From positions 1 to 64,000 of the forward strand of contig NZ_JALIRM010000017.1 in the NCBI RefSeq assembly GCF_022900255.1: 64,000 bases of DNA, written 5' to 3'. Below the pieces are notes generated by a model. It ran no database searches and had not been told where the DNA came from. It was given only the letters and a program-made list of their open reading frames with translations. Source of the DNA: Lederbergia wuyishanensis. GTDB lineage: Bacteria > Bacillota > Bacilli > Bacillales > Bacillaceae_C. Shown piece by piece: positions 56,405 to 64,000 of this stretch (within the stretch, counting starts at the first letter, position 1; each line of letters starts with the position of its first letter). The position numbers and the translations under genes are program-made.

Positions 56405-58612
56405 ATGCTTCGACCATTTCGAAAACTAGTAAAATTCGCAAGCAGCCCAAAGGGAGCAAAAATTACCTTAGTTTCATGGCTTCTCGCGGTTTTGTTATTT
56501 AGTTTATTTGCGCCAGGTGCAAAAGAATTTGCTGTGAATAGCAAGGAAGCGAGTGTAGGAGGAGACAGACCTTCGGAAATTGCTGATCATGTATTAAAAG
56601 GGCAATTTTCCAATAATGACGGTATGCCTGCTCTTCTAGTTTTTCATCGGGATGGAAAAATCACAAGTGAAGATCGTGAGAAAATAACCAAACTAAGCGA
56701 GTGGTTAGCCTCCGATGAAAAACCAAAGCACATTATAAGCGCATTACCTTTTCATCAATTTCCGGAAAAAGTTCAAGATGAGATGTTTTCCGATGACGGA
56801 TCGACTCTCCTTTTTAACCTTTCATTGGAATCTGATTTAGATTCAGACATTACCCTTAAAACATTGGATCTGGTAAGGGAAAAAGTCGATGCGATTGGTA
56901 TAGAAGGAATGCAGTTTGAAATCACAGGTCCTGCAGGAATTTCAGCAGATACCATTTCTTTGTTTAAAAACGCAGACATCGTATTGATGCTTGCAACAGT
57001 AGGATTAATTTTTGTGATATTAATTTTAATCTATCGCTCTCCATTACTTGCCATTACGCCACTTTTAATCGCAGGTATTGTATATGGAGTGGTGGACCGT
57101 ATTTTAGGATTAGCTGGAAAATATAACTGGTTCACGGTGGATAGTTCCGCAATTTCTATCATGCTAGTCTTACTGTTTGCTGTTTTAACAGATTACAGCC
57201 TTTTTGTTTTTTCAAGATATCGTGAAGAATTAAAAAAGCAGGAATCTAAATACTCGGCCATGGGAGAAGCCATCTACCATGTTTCCGAACCTATTGTATT
57301 TAGTGGCGGAACGGTATTTCTTGCCATGCTTACATTATTTGTGACAGTGTTCCAACCATATAATCATTTCGCGCCCGTTTTTTCAGTTGCAGTTATCGTG
57401 ATTTTACTTGCAGGGCTCACGCTAATACCAAGCATTTTTGCCTTAATGGGTCGAAAAGCGTTTTGGCCATTTGTTCCAAAGGTAGAAAGTGCAAATAAAG
57501 TGAAAGCAGGAATTTGGAATAAAATAAGTCAACTTGTTATGAAGCGACCAGCTGTCCTTGCTGGAATTTTGCTAATCGTTTTACTAGTGGGTGCCTTTAA
57601 CTTTTCATCAATAAAGTACTCTTTCAACCTATTAAAATCATTTCCAGAGGATATGCCTTCAAGACAAGGATTTGAGCTCTTAGAGAAAAACTATCCAGCA
57701 GGCCAATTGGCTCCCGTGAATATCGTGTTGCAATCAAACACAGAATTTGAAGTAAATGATGCATTTTTCAAAAATGTAAACAGTCTTGTTGAAAAACTAG
57801 AAGATCAAAAAGGTATTAGTTCTGTTACTCCTGTAATAACGGATCAGAGTAACCTGCCTCGAAACTTTTTATCTAAATCGGAAAAAGCGATTCGTATACA
57901 GTTGATTTTGGAAGATAATCCATACGATACGGCAGCACTCGACACTGTTCAAAAGCTGCGTGATTCGGCAGATACTTTTATAAAAGACAGTGGTTTTTCT
58001 ACAAAAAATGTGAAGATGCATATCGCAGGTCAAACAGCACAACAAGTAGATGTGAGGCAAATGAACAATCGAGACATGATCGTCTTGTTCTCGCTAGTGG
58101 TGATTTTACTTACTTTCGTATTAGGCTTTCAAACACAATCAGTGTTAATGCCAATCTTAATGATGTCGACAATTTTACTATCTTATTTTTCGACACTAGG
58201 CTTTGGTTGGTGGATTTTTCATCATTTGATGGGCTTTGAAGCGATCAGCTATCGACTCCCCGTGTACACATTTGTGTTCATGGTAGCACTTGGAATTGAC
58301 TATAATATCATGCTCGTCTCTCGAATTCGCGAAGAGGCACAAAGCCTATCTTGGAAAGATGCTGTTGGAAAAGGTGTTGCATTAACAGGTGGAGTTATTT
58401 CTTCAGCAGGACTGATTTTAGCTGCAACTTTTGCGGTCTTAATGACTCAACCATTACAAGAACTATTTTTATTTGGATTTACAATGGCGATGGGGATTTT
58501 GCTTGATACATTTTTAATTCGAGGGATTTTCTTGCCATCCATCTTGATTTTGACACATAAGGACAAGAAGCAAATGAATTTTAAAGAAATAAAGATGGAT
58601 GTTGAATCATAA
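56405..58612 (+). CDS. MMPL/RND-family transporter (YdfJ-like)
   Basis: A 735-residue transporter with twelve helices in two similar halves, each with one helix, an extracytoplasmic domain (residues ~40-190 and ~410-560) and five further helices. The conserved TDYSLFVFSRYREE and GIDYNIMLVSRIREE blocks, one per half, carry the Asp expected for proton coupling (LTDYS and GIDYN). Relatives export lipids, siderophores or toxic compounds; the substrate here is unknown. It is followed by the CtaG-like gene 36 bp later. Confidence 0.88.
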   Translation: MLRPFRKLVKFASSPKGAKITLVSWLLAVLLFSLFAPGAKEFAVNSKEASVGGDRPSEIADHVLKGQFSNNDGMPALLVFHRDGKITSEDREKITKLSEWLASDEKPKHIISALPFHQFPEKVQDEMFSDDGSTLLFNLSLESDLDSDITLKTLDLVREKVDAIGIEGMQFEITGPAGISADTISLFKNADIVLMLATVGLIFVILILIYRSPLLAITPLLIAGIVYGVVDRILGLAGKYNWFTVDSSAISIMLVLLFAVLTDYSLFVFSRYREELKKQESKYSAMGEAIYHVSEPIVFSGGTVFLAMLTLFVTVFQPYNHFAPVFSVAVIVILLAGLTLIPSIFALMGRKAFWPFVPKVESANKVKAGIWNKISQLVMKRPAVLAGILLIVLLVGAFNFSSIKYSFNLLKSFPEDMPSRQGFELLEKNYPAGQLAPVNIVLQSNTEFEVNDAFFKNVNSLVEKLEDQKGISSVTPVITDQSNLPRNFLSKSEKAIRIQLILEDNPYDTAALDTVQKLRDSADTFIKDSGFSTKNVKMHIAGQTAQQVDVRQMNNRDMIVLFSLVVILLTFVLGFQTQSVLMPILMMSTILLSYFSTLGFGWWIFHHLMGFEAISYRLPVYTFVFMVALGIDYNIMLVSRIREEAQSLSWKDAVGKGVALTGGVISSAGLILAATFAVLMTQPLQELFLFGFTMAMGILLDTFLIRGIFLPSILILTHKDKKQMNFKEIKMDVES

Positions 58613-58648
58613 AATGAATAAATTCGTGCTCATCTAAGGAGGGGGAGC

Positions 58649-59386
58649 ATGTTCAATAGTGTATTGCTTGAAGGACAACTAGAGTGGAATTTTACATTAT
58701 TATTCATTCTTGCAATTATTGCTATTATATATGCTCTCTTGCTGAAGCATTTTTCAAATGCAAAAATCTATCAATTAAGACCGATTCTTTTTTTTACGAG
58801 CCTTACCCTATTTTTCCTTATGATTGGCAGTCCATTATCTGTCATCAGCCATCTCTCTTTTAGTTTTCATATGATTCAAATGAGCATTCTTTATTTTATT
58901 GTTCCACCGTTATTTCTATTTGGGATTCCAGATAAATTGAAAAAATATAATTTTAAATTTCTCACTAATTTTGCTCTCATTTCATTTACAGTTTTGTTTT
59001 TTCTCTATCATATGCCATTTGTTTTACAAACACTCTACCAAGTTTCCTTTTTGCACAAAGGGTATACTGCATTGCTTTTTGCTTTAGCTATCTTCATGTG
59101 GTGGCCGATTGTAATGAGGAGAAATAAACGTTTTGCTCTAATAAGTGGAATTCTTTTAACACCAGCTTGCTTATTGTTTATTGTAAATGGCATTATGGGA
59201 GGAATATCGAATCCTTTTTTACAAGGGTTAGCATTAAATCTTTGCTTGCCGGAACATATAGATGTGGGAAATTTACTCCCTATTTCGATTAATCCAAGAA
59301 TTGATCAGATTGCAAGTGGAATCGTCATGATGGGTTTGCATAAATTTGGTCTCATGCTTATATCCCACATTAGTCATCACCTTTGA
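58649..59386 (+). CDS. CtaG-like (caa3_CtaG) membrane protein
   Basis: A 245-residue protein with about seven helices. SFHMIQMSILYFIVPPLFLFG, FLYHMPFVLQTLY and MWWPIVMRR match the order of landmarks in caa3_CtaG proteins, which are linked to copper delivery to cytochrome oxidase. The canonical HMxxH motif reads HMIQM here, so a metal ligand may be replaced by Met. GGAGGGGG precedes the ATG. No oxidase genes are nearby; the neighbours are an MMPL transporter and a two-component system. Confidence 0.8.
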   Translation: MFNSVLLEGQLEWNFTLLFILAIIAIIYALLLKHFSNAKIYQLRPILFFTSLTLFFLMIGSPLSVISHLSFSFHMIQMSILYFIVPPLFLFGIPDKLKKYNFKFLTNFALISFTVLFFLYHMPFVLQTLYQVSFLHKGYTALLFALAIFMWWPIVMRRNKRFALISGILLTPACLLFIVNGIMGGISNPFLQGLALNLCLPEHIDVGNLLPISINPRIDQIASGIVMMGLHKFGLMLISHISHHL

Positions 59387-59435
59387 ATTCCTAACTAGAA
59401 ATCATGTAGAGTAAAAAGAAAAAGGAAGTCCTAAT

Positions 59436-60116
59436 ATGCAAACACATATTTTAATCGTAGACGATGATCCTCATATTCGGGAATTGTTGAGGCTTTATTT
59501 ACAGAAGGAGCGTTTTATAGTCGTGGAAGCTGCAGATGGAAATGAAGCCTCGAAATTGCTTGAAATAGAACAAATTAACTTAGCCATTGTGGATGTTATG
59601 ATGCCTGGTAAAAATGGCTGGGAACTCTGTGAGGAAATCCGTAAATATTACGATATTCCAGTGATATTGCTTACAGCTAGAGGCGAAATGGAGGATAAGG
59701 CAAAAGGGTTTTTATCTGGTACCGATGATTACGTTGTAAAACCATTTGAACCGGAAGAACTCCTTTTCAGAGTTCGCGCCTTGCTTCGTAGATATCAAAT
59801 GGTATCCGATAATATTATAACGATGAATAATACGGTGATTGATCGAAATAACTATGAAGTGAAAGTTAACGGTCGAAGCTTCATATTACCGCTTAAGGAA
59901 TTTCAATTACTTGCACAGCTTGCGAGCGGGCCAGATCGGATGTATACGAGAGAACAACTTATACAGCTTGTGTGGGGAACTGATTTCGAAGGGGATAGTA
60001 GGACTGTCGATGTTCATATCAAAAGGCTGCGTGAGCGTTTTCGGGATATAACGGATGACTTCCAAATTGTTACAATTCGCGGGCTAGGCTATAAATTAGA
60101 GGTAAAAAGTGAATGA
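59436..60116 (+). CDS. OmpR/PhoB-family response regulator
   Basis: A 226-residue regulator: receiver domain with Asp9-Asp10-Asp11, phosphoacceptor Asp53 in IVDVMMPG and the switch Lys in VVKPFEP, then a winged helix (SRTVDVHIKRLRERF recognition helix, RGLGYKLE wing). This class binds direct repeats about 11 bp apart; such repeats are found at 56341 and 62023, flanking the cluster. It overlaps the kinase gene by 4 bp. Confidence 0.92.
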   Translation: MQTHILIVDDDPHIRELLRLYLQKERFIVVEAADGNEASKLLEIEQINLAIVDVMMPGKNGWELCEEIRKYYDIPVILLTARGEMEDKAKGFLSGTDDYVVKPFEPEELLFRVRALLRRYQMVSDNIITMNNTVIDRNNYEVKVNGRSFILPLKEFQLLAQLASGPDRMYTREQLIQLVWGTDFEGDSRTVDVHIKRLRERFRDITDDFQIVTIRGLGYKLEVKSE

Positions 60117-61486
60117 AGACTTTATACGTTAGAATCGTTTTAACTTTTATGATTGTCGCACTTGTTAGTGGGATCATTGCTTTTTTATTTTCGAATCTTT
60201 ATTATCACGCGAAACTGAAGGAATATAATGAGGAAAAAATAAAAGAAATTGCAAATGAAATTGTAAATCTATATGAAGACTCGGACGGAATGGACATTCA
60301 TGAATTTTTAACGAGTATAGCGAATATGAATTTTCAACTATATTTGGTCGATCAAAATATGGTTGGGCAGCAGTTCGGGGATCCATTTCGCAATTATGAA
60401 ATAGATGAGTCTATCATTCGATCTGTGTTAGATGGACAAACGTACCAGGGGATAAGCGAATTTAAGAGCAGTCTTTTTGTTACAGGCTTTTTTAAAGATG
60501 ACTTGAAAAATAGTATCGGTGTTCCAATAAAGGTTAGTGGTGTCACGGAAGCGTTATTTGTTCGTCCAAATGTGGAAAAGCAGTTTGGAGAAATGCGGAT
60601 TATTTTTAGCTTAATTTTGGGATTAACGTTTTTCATTAGTATATTGTTGATTGTTGTTTTCGCAACTTTTCTCGTTCGACCAATTAAAAGATTAACGAAA
60701 GCGACGAGGAAAGTTGCAAGTGGAAATTATGATATTACACTTGATAGTCAACGTTCAGATGAAATCGGTGCATTGGCAAAGGACTTCGAGCGGATGGCAA
60801 AATCACTGCAAAAATTAGATGAAATGCGGCAAGAGTTCGTTTCGAATGTGTCACATGAAATCCAATCACCACTTACGTCTATACAAGGATTTACGAAAGC
60901 CATTCGCTCAAAAGTGGTGAGTGAGGAAGAAGCGGATCGTTACTTAGCGATTATCGAAAAAGAAACGAGCCGATTATCATCACTTAGTAAACAATTACTA
61001 ATGCTTTCCTCTCTTGATAAAGAAGTGAAAGGTGTCAATAAGTCTTCATTTCGTCTTGATGAGCAAATTAGGGAAGTTGTATTGCTTACAGAATGGGAAT
61101 GGAGTAAGAAAAATTTAAGGATAGAGCTAGACTTGCCAGAGCTTGTCATTAAAGCGGACAAGCAATTACTTTTTCAAGTATGGATGAACTTACTTACTAA
61201 TAGTATTAAATTTACTGAAGAAGATGGTTCGATTTATATTAGTGCCGCTGTCGATGATGATATTATTGTTATCGTTCGTGACACTGGAATTGGATTATCA
61301 GAAGAAGAACTGCCACAAATATTTGACCGCTTTTATATGGGTGACAAATCGAGAAATCGAACAAAATCTGGCAGTGGTTTAGGTTTATCGGTAGTGAAAA
61401 AGGTTATTGATCTTCATGAAGGCTACATCAGCGTGACAAGTGAGATCGGAAGCGGCACAGAATTCACAATTAGATTGCCAAGATAA
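60113..61486 (+). CDS. Sensor histidine kinase, HAMP/HisKA type
   Basis: A 457-residue kinase with two membrane helices (about residues 7-30 and 163-187) enclosing a ~130-residue external sensor domain, then HAMP, HisKA with His248 in SNVSHEIQSPLTSIQGF, and the ATPase domain (NLLTNSIKFT, DTGIGLSEEELPQIFDRFY, GSGLGLSVV). The SHEIQSPL variant replaces the common HELRTPL. Its signal is unknown; external sensing is likely. A strong terminator follows. Confidence 0.92.
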   Translation: MKTLYVRIVLTFMIVALVSGIIAFLFSNLYYHAKLKEYNEEKIKEIANEIVNLYEDSDGMDIHEFLTSIANMNFQLYLVDQNMVGQQFGDPFRNYEIDESIIRSVLDGQTYQGISEFKSSLFVTGFFKDDLKNSIGVPIKVSGVTEALFVRPNVEKQFGEMRIIFSLILGLTFFISILLIVVFATFLVRPIKRLTKATRKVASGNYDITLDSQRSDEIGALAKDFERMAKSLQKLDEMRQEFVSNVSHEIQSPLTSIQGFTKAIRSKVVSEEEADRYLAIIEKETSRLSSLSKQLLMLSSLDKEVKGVNKSSFRLDEQIREVVLLTEWEWSKKNLRIELDLPELVIKADKQLLFQVWMNLLTNSIKFTEEDGSIYISAAVDDDIIVIVRDTGIGLSEEELPQIFDRFYMGDKSRNRTKSGSGLGLSVVKKVIDLHEGYISVTSEIGSGTEFTIRLPR

Positions 61487-61492
61487 CAATAA

Positions 61493-61528
61493 AAAACGAA
61501 AGACTTCATGATCGAAGTCTTTCGTTTT
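61493..61528. terminator. Bidirectional terminator
   Basis: A perfect 15-bp stem (61493-61507 pairs with 61514-61520 and onward to 61528) around ATGATC, with A- and T-rich flanks, between the kinase gene and the convergent CopD-like gene. Confidence 0.9.
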
Positions 61529-61535
61529 ATAATAT

Positions 61536-61997
61536 CTAAAACCTAAAGCTCACAACGAAGATAACAGCTAAAACTAATAATACAGAAACCAGCATCATCG
61601 TAATATACGTATTGATACTACCTGGATGAGTGATAACACTTCCTTCTTTTTCAAGTGCGTTTAACTTTTTCACGACTCTGCGCCCAAAGATACTAACAGC
61701 AATAATTGTAAAGAGGACGGTCACCCCGCCAATTCGTTCCATGAATTCTAAATAGAATGGCTTGGACGAATCTCCAAAATTCATTGAGATGATCATAAAT
61801 ATCCCACTGAGTAAAACGAAAAAGGCGCTTGGATGAACGAGAGTGTTCACAACTCTTGTCATTTTTTTTACGATTGTTGATAATTCCTTTGAGCCAAGAT
61901 GTTTTTTCATCACGATCAATATTATGGCCACTGCCAAAAGGGATCCAACCCAAATCGAAATCCCTGCAAAGTGTAAGAATAACCAGTATTTAAACAT
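61536..61997 (-). CDS. CopD-like small membrane protein
   Basis: A 153-residue protein with four helices. His9 (LHFAGISIWVG) and His55 (VHPSAFF) lie within or next to helices, the pattern of CopD-family and related four-helix proteins proposed to handle copper or heme. No CopC domain is fused. GGAGGG stands 7 nt before the ATG. Its promoter contains the same direct repeats as the MMPL gene, so it probably belongs to the same regulon. Confidence 0.68.
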   Translation of the reverse strand: MFKYWLFLHFAGISIWVGSLLAVAIILIVMKKHLGSKELSTIVKKMTRVVNTLVHPSAFFVLLSGIFMIISMNFGDSSKPFYLEFMERIGGVTVLFTIIAVSIFGRRVVKKLNALEKEGSVITHPGSINTYITMMLVSVLLVLAVIFVVSFRF

Positions 61998-62019
61998 TCA
62001 TATTTCCCTCCTTAGTACG

Positions 62020-62052
62020 ATTATATGAACCTAATATGAACAATAGATGAAC
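62020..62052 (-). promoter_or_regulatory. Triple direct-repeat activator site and -10 of the CopD-like gene
   Basis: On the plus strand ATATGAAC (62023), ATATGAAC (62034) and AGATGAAC (62045) have an exact 11-bp period. On the minus strand they read GTTCATAT or GTTCATCT and run into TATAAT (62025-62020). The -35 position (ATCTAT) is not consensus. The second and third units lie the same distance from the -10 as the two repeats at 56341. Confidence 0.7.
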
Positions 62053-62249
62053 GGGTGTTTACAGTTTGAAGGTGATAGAAGTGTAGGGTGCTTTTCTTAT
62101 ATAGAGAAGCTTTTAAATAATCGAGGAAGTTCTAACCTAATGTACTTCGAAATTAATTTATAAAGTTTTATCTCATTACGGAAAAAATTCAAATAATTAT
62201 AGTAAACTATTGATAAGCATTGAAAACTTGCAAGGAGGGAAAGAGCTAC

Positions 62250-63638
62250 ATGTTAAGTAAATCAGTAATAGAAGATGTTATTTCCGCTGCATTATCAACT
62301 GGTGGCGATTTTGCTGAAGTGTTTGCGGAAGATCGTTTTTCAAATTCTTTGGTTCTTCAAGACGGTAAAATCGAAAAGAGTAATTCTGGAAGAGATGCTG
62401 GAGTCGGGATTCGTGTTTTTAATGGACTACAAAGTGTTTATGCGTATACGACCGACTTCACGAGAGAAGGACTTATTAAAGCAGCAAACAATGCAGCACA
62501 TGCGATAAAGAGTGAAGTTAGGCATATTCCAGCTGCGCTTCAACAGGACACAATCACTCCATTACATAAAATCATTCAAATGCCACAATCGGTTGAAAAT
62601 GCTCGTAAAGTAGCAATCATGAAAAAAACTTACGATATAGCAAAAAACTATCATGCTAGCATTGCACAAGCGACCGTTAGCCTACTCGATCATGAACAAA
62701 ATGTTTTAATCGCCAATTCTGAAGGGAAATTCGTAGAAGATAAAAGGGTAAGAAGCCGTCTTGCCATTCAAGCCATCGCTTCTGATGGAACGCAAATGCA
62801 GCCAGGATTCTATGGGCCTGGAGCCTACAAAGGGTTTGAATTCTTTGAAGGGTTAGATTTTGAACACTATGCCGGAGAAGCGGCGCGTATTGCTGTTACG
62901 ATGCTACATGCTGAAGAATGTCCTAGTGGAAAATTCCCAGTTATTATCGATAATGAATTTGGTGGAGTTATTTTTCATGAAGCTTGTGGACATGGGTTGG
63001 AAGCGACTTCTGTTGCTAAAAATAATTCAGTTTTTGCGAATCGAATTGGTGAGAAAGTGGCACCTGATATTGTCACATATATCGATGACGGAACACTTGC
63101 TAATGAGTGGGGTTCTCTTAATGTTGACGATGAAGGGGAAGAAACTCGTAAAAATGTCCTCATTGAAAATGGTGTTTTGAAAGGATATTTGATTGATAAA
63201 TTCAACGGACGACGCATGGGAATGGAAGCTACAGGTTCCAGTCGACGTGAATCATACCGATTTAATCCAACTTCAAGAATGACAAACACTTTTATTGCAC
63301 CTGGAAAATCTACTCCGGAAGAAATTATCGCTTCCACGGAGCGCGGCTTATACGCAAAATATATGGGCGGTGGCTCGGTAAATACCGCAACGGGTGATTA
63401 TAACTTTGCCATTATGGAAGCTTATCTCGTGGAAAATGGAAAGATTGGTGCGCCTGTAAAAGGGGCAACATTAATCGGTAATGGGCCGAAAACTCTACAA
63501 CTTGTTGATATGGTCGGCAATAATTTGGCACATGGAGCAGGAATGTGTGGTTCTGTAAGTGGAAGCCTTCCAGTCAATGTTGGCCAACCGATGATTCGTG
63601 TTAGCGAAATAACCGTTGGCGGAACGAAGGGGGAGTAA
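62250..63638 (+). CDS. tldD: TldD-like metallopeptidase
   Basis: A 462-residue protein of the TldD/PmbA family. The zinc-binding HEACGH motif (in FHEACGHGLEATS, about residue 245) marks the catalytic TldD partner. With TldE it forms a cytoplasmic protease known in E. coli to trim microcin B17 and degrade CcdA. I start at 62250, behind GGAGGG; the frame is open 30 bp upstream without a ribosome-binding site. It lies 3 bp before tldE. Confidence 0.93.
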   Translation: MLSKSVIEDVISAALSTGGDFAEVFAEDRFSNSLVLQDGKIEKSNSGRDAGVGIRVFNGLQSVYAYTTDFTREGLIKAANNAAHAIKSEVRHIPAALQQDTITPLHKIIQMPQSVENARKVAIMKKTYDIAKNYHASIAQATVSLLDHEQNVLIANSEGKFVEDKRVRSRLAIQAIASDGTQMQPGFYGPGAYKGFEFFEGLDFEHYAGEAARIAVTMLHAEECPSGKFPVIIDNEFGGVIFHEACGHGLEATSVAKNNSVFANRIGEKVAPDIVTYIDDGTLANEWGSLNVDDEGEETRKNVLIENGVLKGYLIDKFNGRRMGMEATGSSRRESYRFNPTSRMTNTFIAPGKSTPEEIIASTERGLYAKYMGGGSVNTATGDYNFAIMEAYLVENGKIGAPVKGATLIGNGPKTLQLVDMVGNNLAHGAGMCGSVSGSLPVNVGQPMIRVSEITVGGTKGE

Positions 63639-63641
63639 ATC

Positions 63642-64000
63642 ATGAAGATTGAAAAATTCCAGGAAATGCTGTTGGGGAATGGGCTTGCACATGGTTTTGA
63701 GGACATGGAAATTTATTATGAAAAATCAAAGCGCTTTGCTTGTGATGTATATAAAGGTGAACTTGATCACTATGAAACAGCCGAAGATGGTGGGTTATCC
63801 TTTAGAGGGATATACAATGGAAAAATGGGCTATGCCTATACGGAAAAATTCGACGAACAATCTATTTCTTTCTTACTTGAAAGAGCAAAAGCGAATGCTG
63901 AAGTGATTGAAGAAGAAGAACAGGACGATATTTTTGCAGGCAGTGATGAATATGAAGAAAAAGAATTTTATTCAGAGAGCCTAGATGAAGTTTCAATTCC
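63642..64000 (+). CDS. tldE: TldE/PmbA-like protein, 5' part only
   Basis: The first ~119 codons of the partner subunit run off the right end of the window without a stop. MKIEKFQEMLLGNG and FEDMEIYYEKSKRFACDVYKG are typical of the family N-terminus. AGGGGGAG precedes the ATG. TldE lacks the zinc motif and forms a heterodimer with TldD. Confidence 0.85.
   Translation, partial: MKIEKFQEMLLGNGLAHGFEDMEIYYEKSKRFACDVYKGELDHYETAEDGGLSFRGIYNGKMGYAYTEKFDEQSISFLLERAKANAEVIEEEEQDDIFAGSDEYEEKEFYSESLDEVSI

Noticed and set aside
62860-63180. 106-codon reading frame inside tldD
   Set aside because: It is an out-of-frame shadow of tldD with no ribosome-binding site.

Overview
The window reads as chromosomal DNA from a mesophilic low-GC Gram-positive bacterium of the Bacillaceae. 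The support is AGGAGG-type ribosome-binding sites, TTG and GTG starts, T-box leaders, homologues of Bacillus subtilis NatKR-NatAB, BmrCD, PbpC, PpaC and IlvBHC-LeuABCD, and a urease operon in the order known from Bacillus sp. TB-90 (ureABCEFGDH). I cannot name the species. There is no rRNA, tRNA, CRISPR array, prophage or transposase; the mobile-looking DNA consists of four families of non-coding interspersed repeats.

Layout. 1-6.4 kb: a penicillin-binding protein, Mn-dependent pyrophosphatase, prephenate dehydratase, a DsbA-like oxidoreductase and a split threonine/serine exporter. 6.7-7.4 kb: a protein made of three nearly identical 67-residue repeats. 7.5-14.5 kb: a nitrogen-acquisition island with a urea transporter divergent from the urease operon and its putative nickel permease. 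14.7-19.3 kb: signal peptidase I, then NatK-NatR facing away from the NatAB exporter they probably control. 19.3-21.5 kb: two consecutive tryptophan T-boxes in front of a lone trpE. 21.9-27.9 kb: a POT peptide transporter and a BmrCD-type drug exporter behind a leader peptide and stacked terminators. 28.4-33.5 kb: a secreted GH43 glycosidase with two carbohydrate-binding modules, a lipoprotein, and a YeiH-like exporter with a divergent LysR regulator. 33.8-38.2 kb: an XRE-cupin regulator with potABCD polyamine uptake. 39.1-50.4 kb: the branched-chain amino acid operon ilvE-ilvD-[Ile T-box]-ilvBHC-leuABCD, with a CodY-like box at its first promoter. 50.7-52.7 kb: a GntR-controlled ABC exporter. 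52.8-56.3 kb: an AAC(3)-family acetyltransferase, a promoter with twin palindromic operators, a small conserved protein and a VanZ-domain protein. 56.3-62.1 kb: MMPL transporter, CtaG-like protein, response regulator, histidine kinase and a CopD-like protein. 62.2-64.0 kb: tldD and a truncated tldE.

The most promising observation is in the last-but-one block. The promoters of the MMPL gene (56405) and of the convergent CopD-like gene (61997) both carry TTCATAT direct repeats with an exact 11-bp period, placed at the same distances from their -10 boxes and in the same orientation relative to the gene, with no recognisable -35. This is the expected layout for activation by an OmpR/PhoB-type regulator, and such a regulator with its kinase is encoded between the two genes. 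I infer an unnamed five-gene regulon; the CtaG-like and CopD-like members hint at copper, but its signal is unknown.

Four repeat families (called A, B, C and D here) lie between genes, including between ureF and ureG and between the two exporter subunits. Several starts were chosen from ribosome-binding-site spacing instead of the longest open frame; the relevant entries say so.
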